From the NCBI GenBank assembly GCA_947626025.1, contig CANQQQ010000011.1, positions 1-46,116 of the forward strand: a stretch of DNA of 46,116 bases, in the 5' to 3' direction. A program made the translations under genes and the position numbers. This stretch comes from an uncultured Clostridia bacterium. GTDB lineage: Bacteria; Bacillota; Clostridia; TANB77; CAG-508. The notes under the pieces are model-generated. The model was not told where the DNA came from. It did not search any database and saw only the letters and a list, made by a program, of their open reading frames with translations. Below, in pieces: positions 15,110 through 25,900 of the stretch (within the stretch, counting starts at the first letter, position 1; every line of letters starts with the position of its first letter).

Positions 15110-15138
15110 ATTTTATCAAAATGTAGATATAAAATCAA
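15110..15138 (-). promoter_or_regulatory. Second, duplicated promoter-like element
   Basis: Minus strand TTGATT, 17 bp, TAAAAT. Over ~31 bases this copy differs from the proximal one at three positions (atcaaaatgtagatataaaa versus atcaaagtatagatataaaa). It points to the same gene. Confidence 0.45.
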
Positions 15139-16461
15139 TAAAAATTTTCGTTAATTTTTAATTTTTTTCTAAGTCTTTATTGCATATATAAAATATTTAA
15201 ATTTTTATACTTTGTTTTTCTTTCTTCTATATCATTTTTTTCCTTTTTTGTTTGCATCTTTCGTGTTTTATATAACGATAACTATTTTTATGATGCTTTT
15301 TGTACTTATACAGTTTTTGTATCTATATTTTATCAAAACTCTATTTTTATTTTGGATTTTTAACTTTAGTTTTCTTCTTTTTATATTTATATACATAATT
15401 TTATCGCTTTCTTATCAGTGTTTTTGTATTTTTTGAGTATTCATTTGATATCTCCATTATATTTTTAATTTTGTTTAATAGTTTTAAGATTTTTTTCTTT
15501 TATCTGTCTGTCTTCTTCTTTCTTCTAACTTTTGTCAATTAAATTTTATACTCTAGTTTACATCTTGTTATATTATGGCAATTATCCGGTCTTTTCTTTA
15601 TCATTTCTACTTTCTATAGTTATACATTATATAATTATTTTATATTTTTCGTGTTATATAACTACTTTTTAGATATATTCTTTCTATATCCTGTCAAAAT
15701 GTATATAGCTTTTTACTTTTTGGCACTTATAAATCATCATATTTAACTTAAAATATATTCTTTTCATTACATTTCTTTCTTGCCTGATTAATTTTGATTG
15801 GTTATATTCAATATTACTTACTTTGCCTAGTTAAAATTGTGAAAGCGTTCTTTCTTATTCTTAAAACTATTCGTTTTTAAGTAAAAAAGCCTGCCTAAAT
15901 TTTCGTTTTTAAGCCTTTTTTATATTTTATACAGGATAATACTTTTCTATAAATGTATAATGTCTATACGTTGAATTTTTTGTGTTTTCTGCTGATATTC
16001 TTAAATCTTAAATCATATATATGTATATTTACATTGTTTTTGAATATTTTTACATATTTCCTCTATGTTTTTTCTTTTTTAAGATCATTTCTCTTGATTA
16101 TTTTTATTTTTTCATATTAATTTTGGGCTTTCAACTCTCATTTTCAATCTTTTGCCGTTTTTATGTATACTGTTTTTTGCTTTATGTTAAGCATTTTGCC
16201 CTTTTTGGCACTTTTTTGACCCTTTTAAAGGCATTTTCTTTGATTTTTTAAGTATTTATTTTATTTTTTATATAATTTTTTTAAAAAATATTGAAAAAAT
16301 ACAAAAAAATAGCCTAAAAATATTTTATTTATTTGTTTTTTATACTTTATTTTTTTGTATTTTTTTATTTTGCCCTTTATTTTTTATAAATATTTTGTTT
16401 TTTTATCTTTTATTTATTCTTTTTTATGTTTTTTTATTTATTTTCCTTTGTTTTATTTAGA
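15139..16461. other. Gene-free T-rich (plus strand) spacer
   Basis: I see no supportable gene in ~1.3 kb. Open frames on the plus strand (15212-15436, 16021-16251) are runs of Phe/Leu/Ile/Tyr caused by T-richness and lack ribosome binding sites. A weak minus-strand hairpin lies at about 15888-15921 (GCTTAAA/TTTAGGC then AGGCTTTTTT). TCGTTTTTAAG occurs twice there (15871 and 15903). Confidence 0.6.
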
Positions 16462-16497
16462 AAAAAAAGAATAAAAATATTTTTTTATTCTTTTTTT
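16462..16497 (-). terminator. All-AT hairpin downstream of the ATPase gene
   Basis: AAAAAAAGAATAAAAA and TTTTTATTCTTTTTTT pair perfectly over 16 bp around a 4-nt loop. Both strands then carry T runs, so it could end transcription in either direction. It lies ~60 bp past the ATPase stop. Confidence 0.5.
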
Positions 16498-16558
16498 GTT
16501 TTTATATATTAAAAATTTCCTAAATTAATATTGTTATATATTTTTTTATTTTGTTTTT

Positions 16559-17788
16559 TTATTTTTCTTCATTAAGTAACCAGTCTAATATATTTATTTT
16601 TTTTATTCCATCAAAATCTGCAACTAAATCATCATCCAAAGTTAAAATATATTTTGGATAATTATCTTTTATTTTCTTTAATGGATATAGTTCTCTTTCT
16701 AATATTCCACTATTACCTTCTGTATCTTCTCTTGTAGTTAGTGCTACTTGATAATAAATTGTATTTTCTGAATTTTTTGCTACAAAATCTACTTCTAAAT
16801 CATCATATTTTCCTATATATACTTCATAGCCTCGTCTTAATAATTCAAGATAAACTACATTTTCCAAAATGTGTCCCATATCTCTTCCAGAACCTTGACC
16901 TAGCATATAATATCTAAGTCCTATATCTACCGCATAATATTTTTCCTGTGTTTTTAAAAATTCTTTTCCTTTTATATCATATCTATTTACTTTATATATA
17001 ATATAACTGTCTATAAGTGCCTGAATATATGCTGAAACTATTTTATATGAATTATTTTTATCTAATCCTTCTATATTATCACTTATCTTTTTGACACTTG
17101 TTCTATTTCCTATATTGTCATACAAATATTTAATTACTCTTTCTAAAGTGTTTTTATCTGTTATTCCTTTTCTTTGCATTACATCTTTAAATAAAATTGT
17201 ATTACATATTCCATCTAAAAATAAATTAATATTGTCTGGATTAATCTTAAATAATTGAATTGCTTGTGGAAATGAACTATATTGTAAATAATCTCTAAAT
17301 TTTCTTGATAAATCAGTTTTATCTTCAAATGCTGACATATATTCTTTGAATGATAATGGTAACATCTTTATTTCTATATATCTTCCTGTAAGTAATGTAG
17401 CAAGTTCAGATGATAAAAACCAAGCATTTGAACCTGTTATATATAAGTCTACATCTTTATTAATAAAAAGACTATCGACTGTTTTTTCAAATTCATTAAC
17501 TTTTTGAACTTCATCTAAAAATATATATGTTTTCTTATTTTTTACTAATTTTGATTTTAAGTATTCATATAATTTTTTTCTATCTTGTAATTGTTCATAA
17601 TCTGCATCTTCAAAATTTATTGATATTATCTGATTATCTTCTATTCCATTTTCTTTTAGATAGTCTTGAAATAATTCTAATAAAGTTGATTTACCACATC
17701 TTCTAATTCCTGTTATTACTTTTATAATCTGTTGATCTTTGAAATTTTTTAATATTGATAAATATTTTTCTCTTTTTATTCTTTCCAT
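16559..17788 (-). CDS. ATP-binding protein, AAA_14 ATPase with DUF4143-type C-terminal domain
   Basis: 409 residues, the usual size of this family. Walker A is GIRRCGKST (about residues 26-34); Walker B is TYIFLDEVQ; a sensor-like ITGSNAWFLS follows, then LLTGRYIEIKMLPLSFKEY. The C-terminal half (YYAVDIGLRYYMLG, LENVVYLELLRRGYEVYIG, EVDFV) is the DUF4143 nuclease-like part. Members are common in anaerobes, but their biological role is unclear. I chose ATG 17788 over the track's 17839 because AAAGGAG precedes it and the -10 box at 17811-17816 would otherwise lie inside the gene. It is monocistronic, with no obvious link to its neighbours. Confidence 0.92.
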   Translation of the reverse strand: MERIKREKYLSILKNFKDQQIIKVITGIRRCGKSTLLELFQDYLKENGIEDNQIISINFEDADYEQLQDRKKLYEYLKSKLVKNKKTYIFLDEVQKVNEFEKTVDSLFINKDVDLYITGSNAWFLSSELATLLTGRYIEIKMLPLSFKEYMSAFEDKTDLSRKFRDYLQYSSFPQAIQLFKINPDNINLFLDGICNTILFKDVMQRKGITDKNTLERVIKYLYDNIGNRTSVKKISDNIEGLDKNNSYKIVSAYIQALIDSYIIYKVNRYDIKGKEFLKTQEKYYAVDIGLRYYMLGQGSGRDMGHILENVVYLELLRRGYEVYIGKYDDLEVDFVAKNSENTIYYQVALTTREDTEGNSGILERELYPLKKIKDNYPKYILTLDDDLVADFDGIKKINILDWLLNEEK

Positions 17789-17810
17789 AAAATCTCCTTT
17801 AACTATTTTA

Positions 17811-17839
17811 ATTATACTATTTATTCTTATTATAGTCAA
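17811..17839 (-). promoter_or_regulatory. Promoter of the ATPase gene
   Basis: Minus strand TTGACT, 17 bp, TATAAT; the predicted transcript starts ~16 nt before the ATG at 17788. It fixes the start codon choice. Confidence 0.8.
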
Positions 17840-17943
17840 CTTTTTTTCTAATTATGCAAAAACTTCTGATTTTTATGGACTTTTTTCTAAAATTAATTCA
17901 TAACTTACTAAATGATATAATCTCTAAAGTAAATCAATTAAGT

Positions 17944-17965
17944 CTAAAATTACTAGTAATTTTAG
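17944..17965. repeat. 22-bp perfect palindrome followed by a T run on the plus strand
   Basis: CTAAAATTACTAGTAATTTTAG is self-complementary and is followed by CATTTTTTTT on the plus strand. No plus-strand gene precedes it, so either it terminates antisense transcripts or it is a dyad binding site. Confidence 0.5.
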
Positions 17966-17996
17966 CATTTTTTTCTAATAGTCTTTTCTATTGGAT

Positions 17997-18038
17997 AAAA
18001 AATAAGTAGATAAATTAACTTTATCTACTTATTTTTTT
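17997..18038 (-). terminator. Bidirectional terminator of the second surface operon
   Basis: AAAAAATAAGTAGATAAA and TTTATCTACTTATTTTTT(T) form a ~18-bp stem with a 5-nt loop, with T runs on both strands. It begins 16 bp past the stop codon at 18054. Confidence 0.85.
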
Positions 18039-18053
18039 ATTACAGTATATTTT

Positions 18054-21000
18054 TTACTTAATTACGTATTTCTTTATAAGTACTATTCCAACTGCTATTA
18101 TTACTGCTACTGTTAGTGTTAATAGTATTATTATATATACGTTTCCTATACCTGTTGGATCTGATATTACTACATTTTCTGTTGTGTGTTTCAAGTTTTC
18201 TGCTGTCATGTCTTGAATTCTACTTACTGTATTATTTATACTTAGAATTCTTGCATGGTTTGAATATGATTTGTCGTCTCTTAGTAAGCCAGCACTTGCA
18301 TTTGCATAGTCTTCATTTACTGAAATTACTTTTGATAATATTATGTCTGATGATACTGATTCTCCATGTCTTAAATCTGTAGTTACTAATGGATTTCTTT
18401 GATTTGCTAAAACTATCGTATTGTTATCATATACTTCTTGTGATATATTTTGTGCTTCATCTATCATGTTTTCCATTGAGTCTGGCTTGAAGCTTGCATC
18501 ACTGTCTTTTTGCTTATAATATTCTTTTTCAAAGTCTTCTTTTCTTCCTGTAAATAAATCCCATCCATCGTTCATTGATGCCCCTGTATATGCTGTCTTT
18601 GTAAATGTTAAGTTATTTGCTACAAAGTCTGCTAATACATCTGGTCTTGTTGTTGTTTCTATTGTTTCTGTCTTAGTTATATCTACTGACCTCATTGCTG
18701 TAGTTCCGTTTGTTATCTTGGTCATCCATGTTTCGTCTGAATTTCTTTCGAATGTGTTTTGGTTGTTATATGTTCTTATTAATCCGTCTTCATAGTAAAT
18801 TATTTTTGTTGGATCTTCTTTATAGAAGCCTAGTGCTACTATGTTTCCATTTGAGTCTTTATAATATGTTACTGTATCTTCTTCACTTTCGTTTGTAACT
18901 GTTATTGTATATGTTATTTCTAATGTTGATCCGTCTATTAACTCACTTAGCATTGATATAGTAATGTCATTTCCTTGTGCTGCTTGTACTACTGCTGGTA
19001 CTCCTTGTTCTCTTATGGTAGCTGTATCTGCATCAAATTGAACTGTTCCATTTTGTAATATTAATTTTATGTGTGTTACTTCTTTATTCATTGATAATTT
19101 TGCTTCTGTTCTTGGTGTTAATGCAAAGTCAACATTTGATATTGTATATCCTGGTTTTTGTCCACTTGATGTTGTTGTTCTTGCTTTTTCTACTTCTATG
19201 TCTAATAATGATGTATATGCTTCCATTCTATAATCTGTAGGATGCTTTAATACGTTTACTACATCTTTATATGTATGAGTTTGTAACAATTCATTGACTT
19301 CTTTTCTTCTAATTGCTTCATCATATGCGTCTGAGTATCTATCGTCTTCCTCTACTGCATACCAATATTGATTGTCGTTTGTCTTTGGATTTGCTTTTCC
19401 TGATTGATAGAATTGTCCATTGTATGCAGATTTCTGTTCTTTTTCGTTTATTGTAAATGTAGTGTATTTACTATATTGTACTGTATCATATTTTGTACTA
19501 TCTCCATATATAAATCTTATTGTATATAATCCTGGTATATAGTCTCTAAATTCATATGAACCATCACTAGCTGTCGTTGTTCTACCTCTTACATATTCTG
19601 TTCCATTTTTTATTTCTACAAGTTCAACTGTAATGTTTTCTGCTGAATATGATTGGTTGTATTTTGGATATTCTGTAGTGTCTGCCCATTTATTTGCTGG
19701 ATCTCCTACAGTTTCCCATACATTTCCTTTTATTTTTCTTATATCTTGTAGATCTACTAATACAAATGTTGATGCTTTATCCCAGTCGTCTTCTGACTTT
19801 TGATTATTTTGTTCATAACTATTCATCTGTGCTTTGTCTAAGTTTCCTGGAATTGATAATGCGTCAAATATTCCTGCTGCTCTATATGAGTATCCCCTTG
19901 ATAATGCTGAACTATAGTCATAGTATGAACTATATTTTGCTTGTGTTGCTGTTGGATCGTTTTCTTTCTTAAAGAATGTTGAGTAAGCATTTATTTCTGA
20001 GTGTGTATATATGTATATCTTTTTAGGGTTTATATCTTTAAATAAGTCTTGTAGTATTGCATAAGCATGGTTTTCTCCTTTTGCTTGTGGGCTTTGATAA
20101 GTACAGTTGAATTTTGCATTTGTTGTTGAGTTTTCTCCTAATCGATATGTTATATATACTGATATAATTTGATTTTGCTCTAATATAACAGTTGTGTCAT
20201 TGAATGATATATATAAGTCTGTTCCCATTGATTTTCCAGTTTCTGATCCTGTTCCGTACTTACTATTTGGGTTAACACTTAATCCAAAGCTATTTGCATC
20301 ATAGTCTGTTAAGTCTTTCTCTGCATATGATGTATCTGAGTCTGGATATAGGTATGTTCCATATACTCCTTTTATCTTCATTCCACTAGTTGTTGTATAT
20401 AAATCACTATATGAATAGAATTTTGAGTCTATATATGTTGCTATCTCGTCTATTGATGTTGGCATTGATGAATTATTTTTTATATTAAGTCTATATGTTA
20501 CATACATTTGTATTCTCGCATAGTCTTCTGGATATGCTGCAGTTCCACCTTCTATCTCTGATGATAAGTTTCCACTATATTCTTTATAATTGTAGTCAGC
20601 TGCTGCAACATTTTGTTCAATTTGTGCATCAGCAGGGTTTAACTTAATTCCTTTGCTTGAGAACGTTCCATATGTATATGTTTCATCTTTTCCATTTATT
20701 GATACTACTGTTCTTACTAGATCTTGCTCTAATTGTAAGTCTGTGGTAGGTCTTCTAACTACTCCTAAGTTTATATGTAATTGTCCATTATATATTATCC
20801 TATATCCTTGCCATGTTGTAGTTGAATTATTTGATGTTACTTTATTTCCTTGATCATCAACTAATGCAAATTTATCATAATATGGATAATATTTTCCATC
20901 TGCTCTTGCTACTTTTCCATCTTGTTCTGATTCTTCTCCTGCATAAGAGTTTATTCTACTGTCCCAAATGTATTGTAAAACTTGCTTTGCTTCAGTTTGA

Positions 21001-22958
21001 TCTTGCGAATTGTTGATTATTGGTAAATATATATTATTTATATAATTTGAAGCTCCATCTTCCAATCTCTTGTTTGATGATAGATAACTTCTTAATTGAT
21101 CTGTAATTTTATTCTTATAAGATTTTACTAAGTTACTATCTATATCATATATTCTATTATATCCATCTGTTAAGTAATTTCCTCCAAATATTGCTGTTGT
21201 TTTATATGATGATGGGTATGAACTTATTGTTACAAATTTTTCATTTAATGCTGATCTTTCACTTACTACTTCTGATCCTTTTGAAGATACATTCCACGCT
21301 TGTGTGTTATATTCTGGAACTCCAGCTCCATAAGTATTTGTATATAACATTCCATCATATGTAAATTGTACATAATACTTATATATTGGATTTATACCAT
21401 CAAATTTATAAAATCCATTTTTGTCTGTTATTGTAGGGTTTGTACTTCCTGATCCGTCTTTTCCTCCATGTACTTGTGCTAGTGTTCCAAGTGTTGCATT
21501 ATATAATCTTACTTCTATTCCTTCTAGTCTTGACTCACCACTATCTAATGAACCATTTATTACTTGATCTTTTCCTATAGCTCCATCTTCCCAAACATAT
21601 CCTGCAAGTTCCATTTCTATAGTTTCTCTGTCGTCATCATCATCATCATCGTCATCGTTATTATCATCATCATCGTCATCGTTATTATCATCATCATCGT
21701 CTCCTCCTATAATGTCATCATCGTCATCTCCTCTATGTGTAGGACCTAATGGTGCTGATAAATGTATCTCAGGATATTCATATTCAACATCTCCATCTAT
21801 TTGTACCATGTTTTGGTATTTTGATGTTGCTTCTCCTTGATCTTCTACTTTTCCTTCTGCAGTTGCCTCATATGTTGTATTTACACTTCCAGAACAGTAT
21901 GGACAATAAGTTGCACCTTCTTCACTTCCAGATGGATCGCTTGGACAACTACTAGAATGTTTAAAATATGAGCTATCTTCGTGTACTTCTGATGTTATTA
22001 CAAAAGCAAAATCATGTGCTTTTGTTATTACATCTCTTTTTTTAGCGCTAACATCTTTTATTGATTTTAATGTTATGTCTATATTTAATTTTCTCATAGT
22101 CTCGTTATAAGGGAATTTTATATAGAAAGGTTCTCCATTTGGAACTTTTCCCCCTCCCATTGGACTTCCACTAACATTAGTGATTTGAGCTCCTGAAATT
22201 ACATTTCCACTTTGATCAGTTATTTTATGTTCTTCTTCTTCACAAAATGCTACTCTACCAATAACTGTGTCGTTATATTTTATAAAGAATGGTCCAACTA
22301 TATAATCTTTACCTAATACTCTAGCTTTTGCATTTGAATCATCACTTTGTATGTCTGCTTTATTAGTTTTTAACCATACATTAACATAGTAACTTGCTGC
22401 TTGATTTATTTCATTAGGTCCTTCTGATGCACAATATTCATCATAATTAAGATCTGAATGTTGTGATAAATAATCCCACACTGCTTTTTGTACTAAATCT
22501 GATGGATTAGTATAATATTTTGATGAAAATGCAAATAATGCAACTTCTTCTTCTGGCTCTGTTATTTCTTCCCAATCTTTAAATTCTAGTGATAAAGCTC
22601 TTAAAGTATTTGATTTCTTAGAACTGCTAAAACTCCATCCTAAACTTTCTGCTGTTGATTTTGATTTCGCTATAGCTGATGTTTCTGCTGCACTAGAACT
22701 TGTTGAAGTTGCAGTAGTTCTAGTTGTTAATGAACCTGTGCTATCTCTTAATAACTTTGTTAACCCATAACTATGGTTTCTACAATAAAACCACTCACCA
22801 TCAACGCTTATGTTATAGCCTGTCCAACTTATGTCATCTTTAGTATAAAATGTACCACCGCCAACTTCAATTGTGGCTTTTATATTACCACCTAGCATTA
22901 ACAAAATTAATACTAAAAATATTGTAATAATTGTAATTTTCTTTAATTTGCTAGTCAT
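18054..22958 (-). CDS. Thioester-domain surface adhesin with SdrD-B-like domains and a poly-Asp segment
   Basis: 1634 residues, second gene of its operon. The signal peptide ends near GNIKA (28). The N-terminal domain fits the thioester (TQXA/TED) fold: Cys59 in WFYCRNH and Gln157 in LVQKAVWDYL are the expected cross-linking pair. Residues ~337-357 hold three cysteines (SCPSDP...TYCPYCSG). Residues ~409-443 are almost all Asp and Asn. SdrD-B-type domains lie at about 446-553 (GYVWEDGA...LEGIEVRLYN) and 1073-1173 (IKGNVWETVG...AENITVELVE). The C-terminus is a TM helix with KKYVIK (about 1607-1634), preceded by SDPTGIG, a possible degenerate sorting signal. AAAGGAGG precedes ATG 22958; the gap to the upstream gene is 16 bp. 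TED proteins are known to bind hosts covalently; that role is inferred here. Confidence 0.88.
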   Translation of the reverse strand: MTSKLKKITIITIFLVLILLMLGGNIKATIEVGGGTFYTKDDISWTGYNISVDGEWFYCRNHSYGLTKLLRDSTGSLTTRTTATSTSSSAAETSAIAKSKSTAESLGWSFSSSKKSNTLRALSLEFKDWEEITEPEEEVALFAFSSKYYTNPSDLVQKAVWDYLSQHSDLNYDEYCASEGPNEINQAASYYVNVWLKTNKADIQSDDSNAKARVLGKDYIVGPFFIKYNDTVIGRVAFCEEEEHKITDQSGNVISGAQITNVSGSPMGGGKVPNGEPFYIKFPYNETMRKLNIDITLKSIKDVSAKKRDVITKAHDFAFVITSEVHEDSSYFKHSSSCPSDPSGSEEGATYCPYCSGSVNTTYEATAEGKVEDQGEATSKYQNMVQIDGDVEYEYPEIHLSAPLGPTHRGDDDDDIIGGDDDDDNNDDDDDDNNDDDDDDDDDRETIEMELAGYVWEDGAIGKDQVINGSLDSGESRLEGIEVRLYNATLGTLAQVHGGKDGSGSTNPTITDKNGFYKFDGINPIYKYYVQFTYDGMLYTNTYGAGVPEYNTQAWNVSSKGSEVVSERSALNEKFVTISSYPSSYKTTAIFGGNYLTDGYNRIYDIDSNLVKSYKNKITDQLRSYLSSNKRLEDGASNYINNIYLPIINNSQDQTEAKQVLQYIWDSRINSYAGEESEQDGKVARADGKYYPYYDKFALVDDQGNKVTSNNSTTTWQGYRIIYNGQLHINLGVVRRPTTDLQLEQDLVRTVVSINGKDETYTYGTFSSKGIKLNPADAQIEQNVAAADYNYKEYSGNLSSEIEGGTAAYPEDYARIQMYVTYRLNIKNNSSMPTSIDEIATYIDSKFYSYSDLYTTTSGMKIKGVYGTYLYPDSDTSYAEKDLTDYDANSFGLSVNPNSKYGTGSETGKSMGTDLYISFNDTTVILEQNQIISVYITYRLGENSTTNAKFNCTYQSPQAKGENHAYAILQDLFKDINPKKIYIYTHSEINAYSTFFKKENDPTATQAKYSSYYDYSSALSRGYSYRAAGIFDALSIPGNLDKAQMNSYEQNNQKSEDDWDKASTFVLVDLQDIRKIKGNVWETVGDPANKWADTTEYPKYNQSYSAENITVELVEIKNGTEYVRGRTTTASDGSYEFRDYIPGLYTIRFIYGDSTKYDTVQYSKYTTFTINEKEQKSAYNGQFYQSGKANPKTNDNQYWYAVEEDDRYSDAYDEAIRRKEVNELLQTHTYKDVVNVLKHPTDYRMEAYTSLLDIEVEKARTTTSSGQKPGYTISNVDFALTPRTEAKLSMNKEVTHIKLILQNGTVQFDADTATIREQGVPAVVQAAQGNDITISMLSELIDGSTLEITYTITVTNESEEDTVTYYKDSNGNIVALGFYKEDPTKIIYYEDGLIRTYNNQNTFERNSDETWMTKITNGTTAMRSVDITKTETIETTTRPDVLADFVANNLTFTKTAYTGASMNDGWDLFTGRKEDFEKEYYKQKDSDASFKPDSMENMIDEAQNISQEVYDNNTIVLANQRNPLVTTDLRHGESVSSDIILSKVISVNEDYANASAGLLRDDKSYSNHARILSINNTVSRIQDMTAENLKHTTENVVISDPTGIGNVYIIILLTLTVAVIIAVGIVLIKKYVIK
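21631..21733 (-). repeat. GAT/GAC trinucleotide tract encoding poly-Asp
   Basis: Plus strand runs of tcatcatcatcgtcatcgtt encode stretches of D broken by NN. The tract is in frame, so slippage in multiples of three would change its length without breaking the gene. Confidence 0.8.
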
Positions 22959-22974
22959 TTTCCTACCTCCTTTC

Positions 22975-25900
22975 CTACATTCTTTTTATAACTTTTTTAT
23001 TTATTACATATATTGCTACTATCATTATACTTAAAAGTACTATTGTATATCCTATGTATAAAACTGCACCTGTTTTAGGTCCTATTATAATGTCTGCTTG
23101 ACCTAAGTCGTTTTCATTCTGAGCTTTATTTCCTGGTGTAGAGTTGTAGTCCTCTAATCCTGCATCATTATATGCTTCATAAATTTCTGCTGTATTGTTT
23201 GTTAGTCCTGTATTTCTTTCTGTTATTTGTTTTGTTAATACTAATTTTAATGTAGCTGTTTCTCCTGGTTGTAATAATGTGTTTGCTAAGCTTGAATTAT
23301 ATATATTTCCATCTGTTCCTAAGTACCAATCTACATTTGTTTCAGAGTTGAATTTTAAATCTGTATTTGATAAATAGTCTACTATTCTACTTGCATATCC
23401 TGGAATTGCACCATTGTTTGTAACTTTTATTGCGTATTCTACAGCAACTACTGCACCTTCTAAATATTTTGATTGAATTTCTACTTTTTCTAGTGTAGAG
23501 TCATTATAATCTCTTGTTGTTGTTCCTGCAGATGTTTGTATTGTTACTTTTGATAATGTTTTTGTTAAACTTAAATCAAATTTAGGGTTTTCTACTAATC
23601 CTAAGTCTATATTATATAGATTTGCTTTCAAGTTTATTACATTTGTTGCTGCACATGCTGTAAGTATATCTTCTATATATACATTCATGGTTACAGCATC
23701 ATTATTTTTCGTGCTTTCTCCAATTCCATAAGCTGTAACATCGTAATTTGCTACATCGTATAAGAATGCTACTATATAATCTCCTACTGGTATATTGCTA
23801 AACATATATGCACCTTGTTCGTCTGTAATACTTGATGCTACTGTTTTTCCTGCTTCATTTATTAGTATTACTGGTATTTGTGGTATAAGTTCTTCTCCTA
23901 AATCTCTAATACCATTTGAGTTTTTATCTAACCAAGCTAAACCTGATATTGAACTTTTTTCTATTACTTTATCATTGTCATCTACTGTATATTGTTTTTT
24001 GTTAACTTTATGTTCTATAACTGAGCTTGAAATTGTACTTGCATTTTTGGCTGTAACTTCAAATCTATTTGATACTGTTCTTTCATTTTCTTCATCTGAT
24101 AACATATCAGCTGTTGCCGTTAATTCTATAATTAATGTACTATTTCCTGGCATGTTTCTCGTGAAATTAGCTCTTGACCCTGTTACTGTATATGACTTTG
24201 TTTCATCTCCTATTGTATATTTTAGTGATTTTAAAGATATTCCGTCAGAAAGATAATCTGTTATATCTACTTCATATGCTGTTGCCATACTGTTATTTTT
24301 TACTACAATTGTATATACAATTTCATCTTCTTCTGTCATATATCCAACTGTGTTATTGCTTGAATGTGAAATTTCTAGTTTAGGTGTTCCTACAATAAGC
24401 TCTTGTGTATTACTTTCTATTGTTCCATCATATTCATTACATGTTCCTTGAATTTTTACTGAAATAACTTTATCTTCATTAATTTCATCTATCTTACATG
24501 TTAATACTATAGTTTCGTTTTCAGTAAGTTCATCGATATTCCATGTTATTGTTTTACCATCTATGCTTTCGTTTATTGCCTCATCACTTTTTCTAGTTGA
24601 GCTATATGTTAATCCATCTGGTATTGCACATGTTATTTGAACATTTTTAGGATTTTCTTCTCCATATTTATCTATGTATAAAATATATTCTATAGGTTGT
24701 CCCGCTTCTATTGTTCCTATTTCTTGTTGTTTTACTCTTAAATTGAAATATCCTTTTACTTTTTCATTTAACATTGTGTTTGATGTGAATACTACTGGTT
24801 TACCTTCATCATCTGCTGTTGCTTTTGCTACAACTTCTACTGTCGTTGAGTTTAAATTCTTTATTGTTTCGTCCATTTCGAATTCGTCTCTTGCTTGTTG
24901 GTATGCTTCATCTGAGTCAAAGTCTGATCTTATTATGAAATCATCTACTGTATATTCTACTCTGTTTCCTACTGTTAATAGGAATTTTTCTTCTTTGCTT
25001 TCTCCTACGCCAAGGTTTTCTATTGTTTTTGTATATTTTTTTACAGTTGGATCTGTTTCATATACATATTGTGTACCATCTAATTCATATGTAGTATAAT
25101 ATGAACCATTTGGTATATCTGCTTCAACTGCTATATCGTTTGTTTCTGCTGTTCCAATGTTTGTTACTTTTATTGTATATTCAATTACTTGACCTTCTCT
25201 AACTTCTTCTCCATTTTCAACATCTGCTGTTAATTCAACTTGTAATTCTGGTCCTGTTCCTGTTGATAATCCAACTATTGGTGATTGTATTGTTTCTGTT
25301 GCTCCTGATAATGTTCCATCAAGATTTGTATATGAAACTTGATATATACCATATGTGCTTTCTTCTCTTGATAATCCTTCTGGAATTTCTATATCATAAT
25401 TTAATTCTATTTTATCTCCCTTTTTCATTGTAGGATTAATAGTTACTAAATAAGATTTTACATTATCTAAACTTGATAAATTTGTTGTCCAATTATTACT
25501 ATTATTGTTTAGGTCTTTTGTTGCATTTTCATTTTCACTATAATATACAGTAATGTTATTATTTTCTACTCCTTCTACTGCTTTTATATTACTTGCCATT
25601 TTTGCTGTGAATGTACTTCCTAAGTCTTTTTGTGTTAATGGTGATTTATTTCCTTCTGTAGGAGTTCTTCCTAGAATTGCAATGTCTCCGCATGTGTAAT
25701 CATAATTGTTTATTATTGTTATTGTTTCTGTTGCTATTCTTGATTTTCCTGCTACATCTATTTTTCCTGTTTCTTCTTCTCCACTCATTGAAGTTATTTC
25801 TTCTTTTTCATCACTATATCCTGAAATACTATTTAGTGTAATTATTCCTGTTGGTGCCATATAAGATATGTTTGAACTTGTTTCAACTATTTCTTCATTA

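Noticed and set aside
15212-16251. Hydrophobic plus-strand ORFs that look like small membrane proteins
   Set aside because: Phe/Leu/Ile/Tyr content follows directly from T-rich DNA; no ribosome binding site, no promoter, no recognisable motif.
13342-17788. Toxin-antitoxin pair made of the Phd protein and the AAA_14/DUF4143 ATPase
   Set aside because: They are 1.7 kb apart with separate promoters and terminators, and the ATPase has no toxin features.
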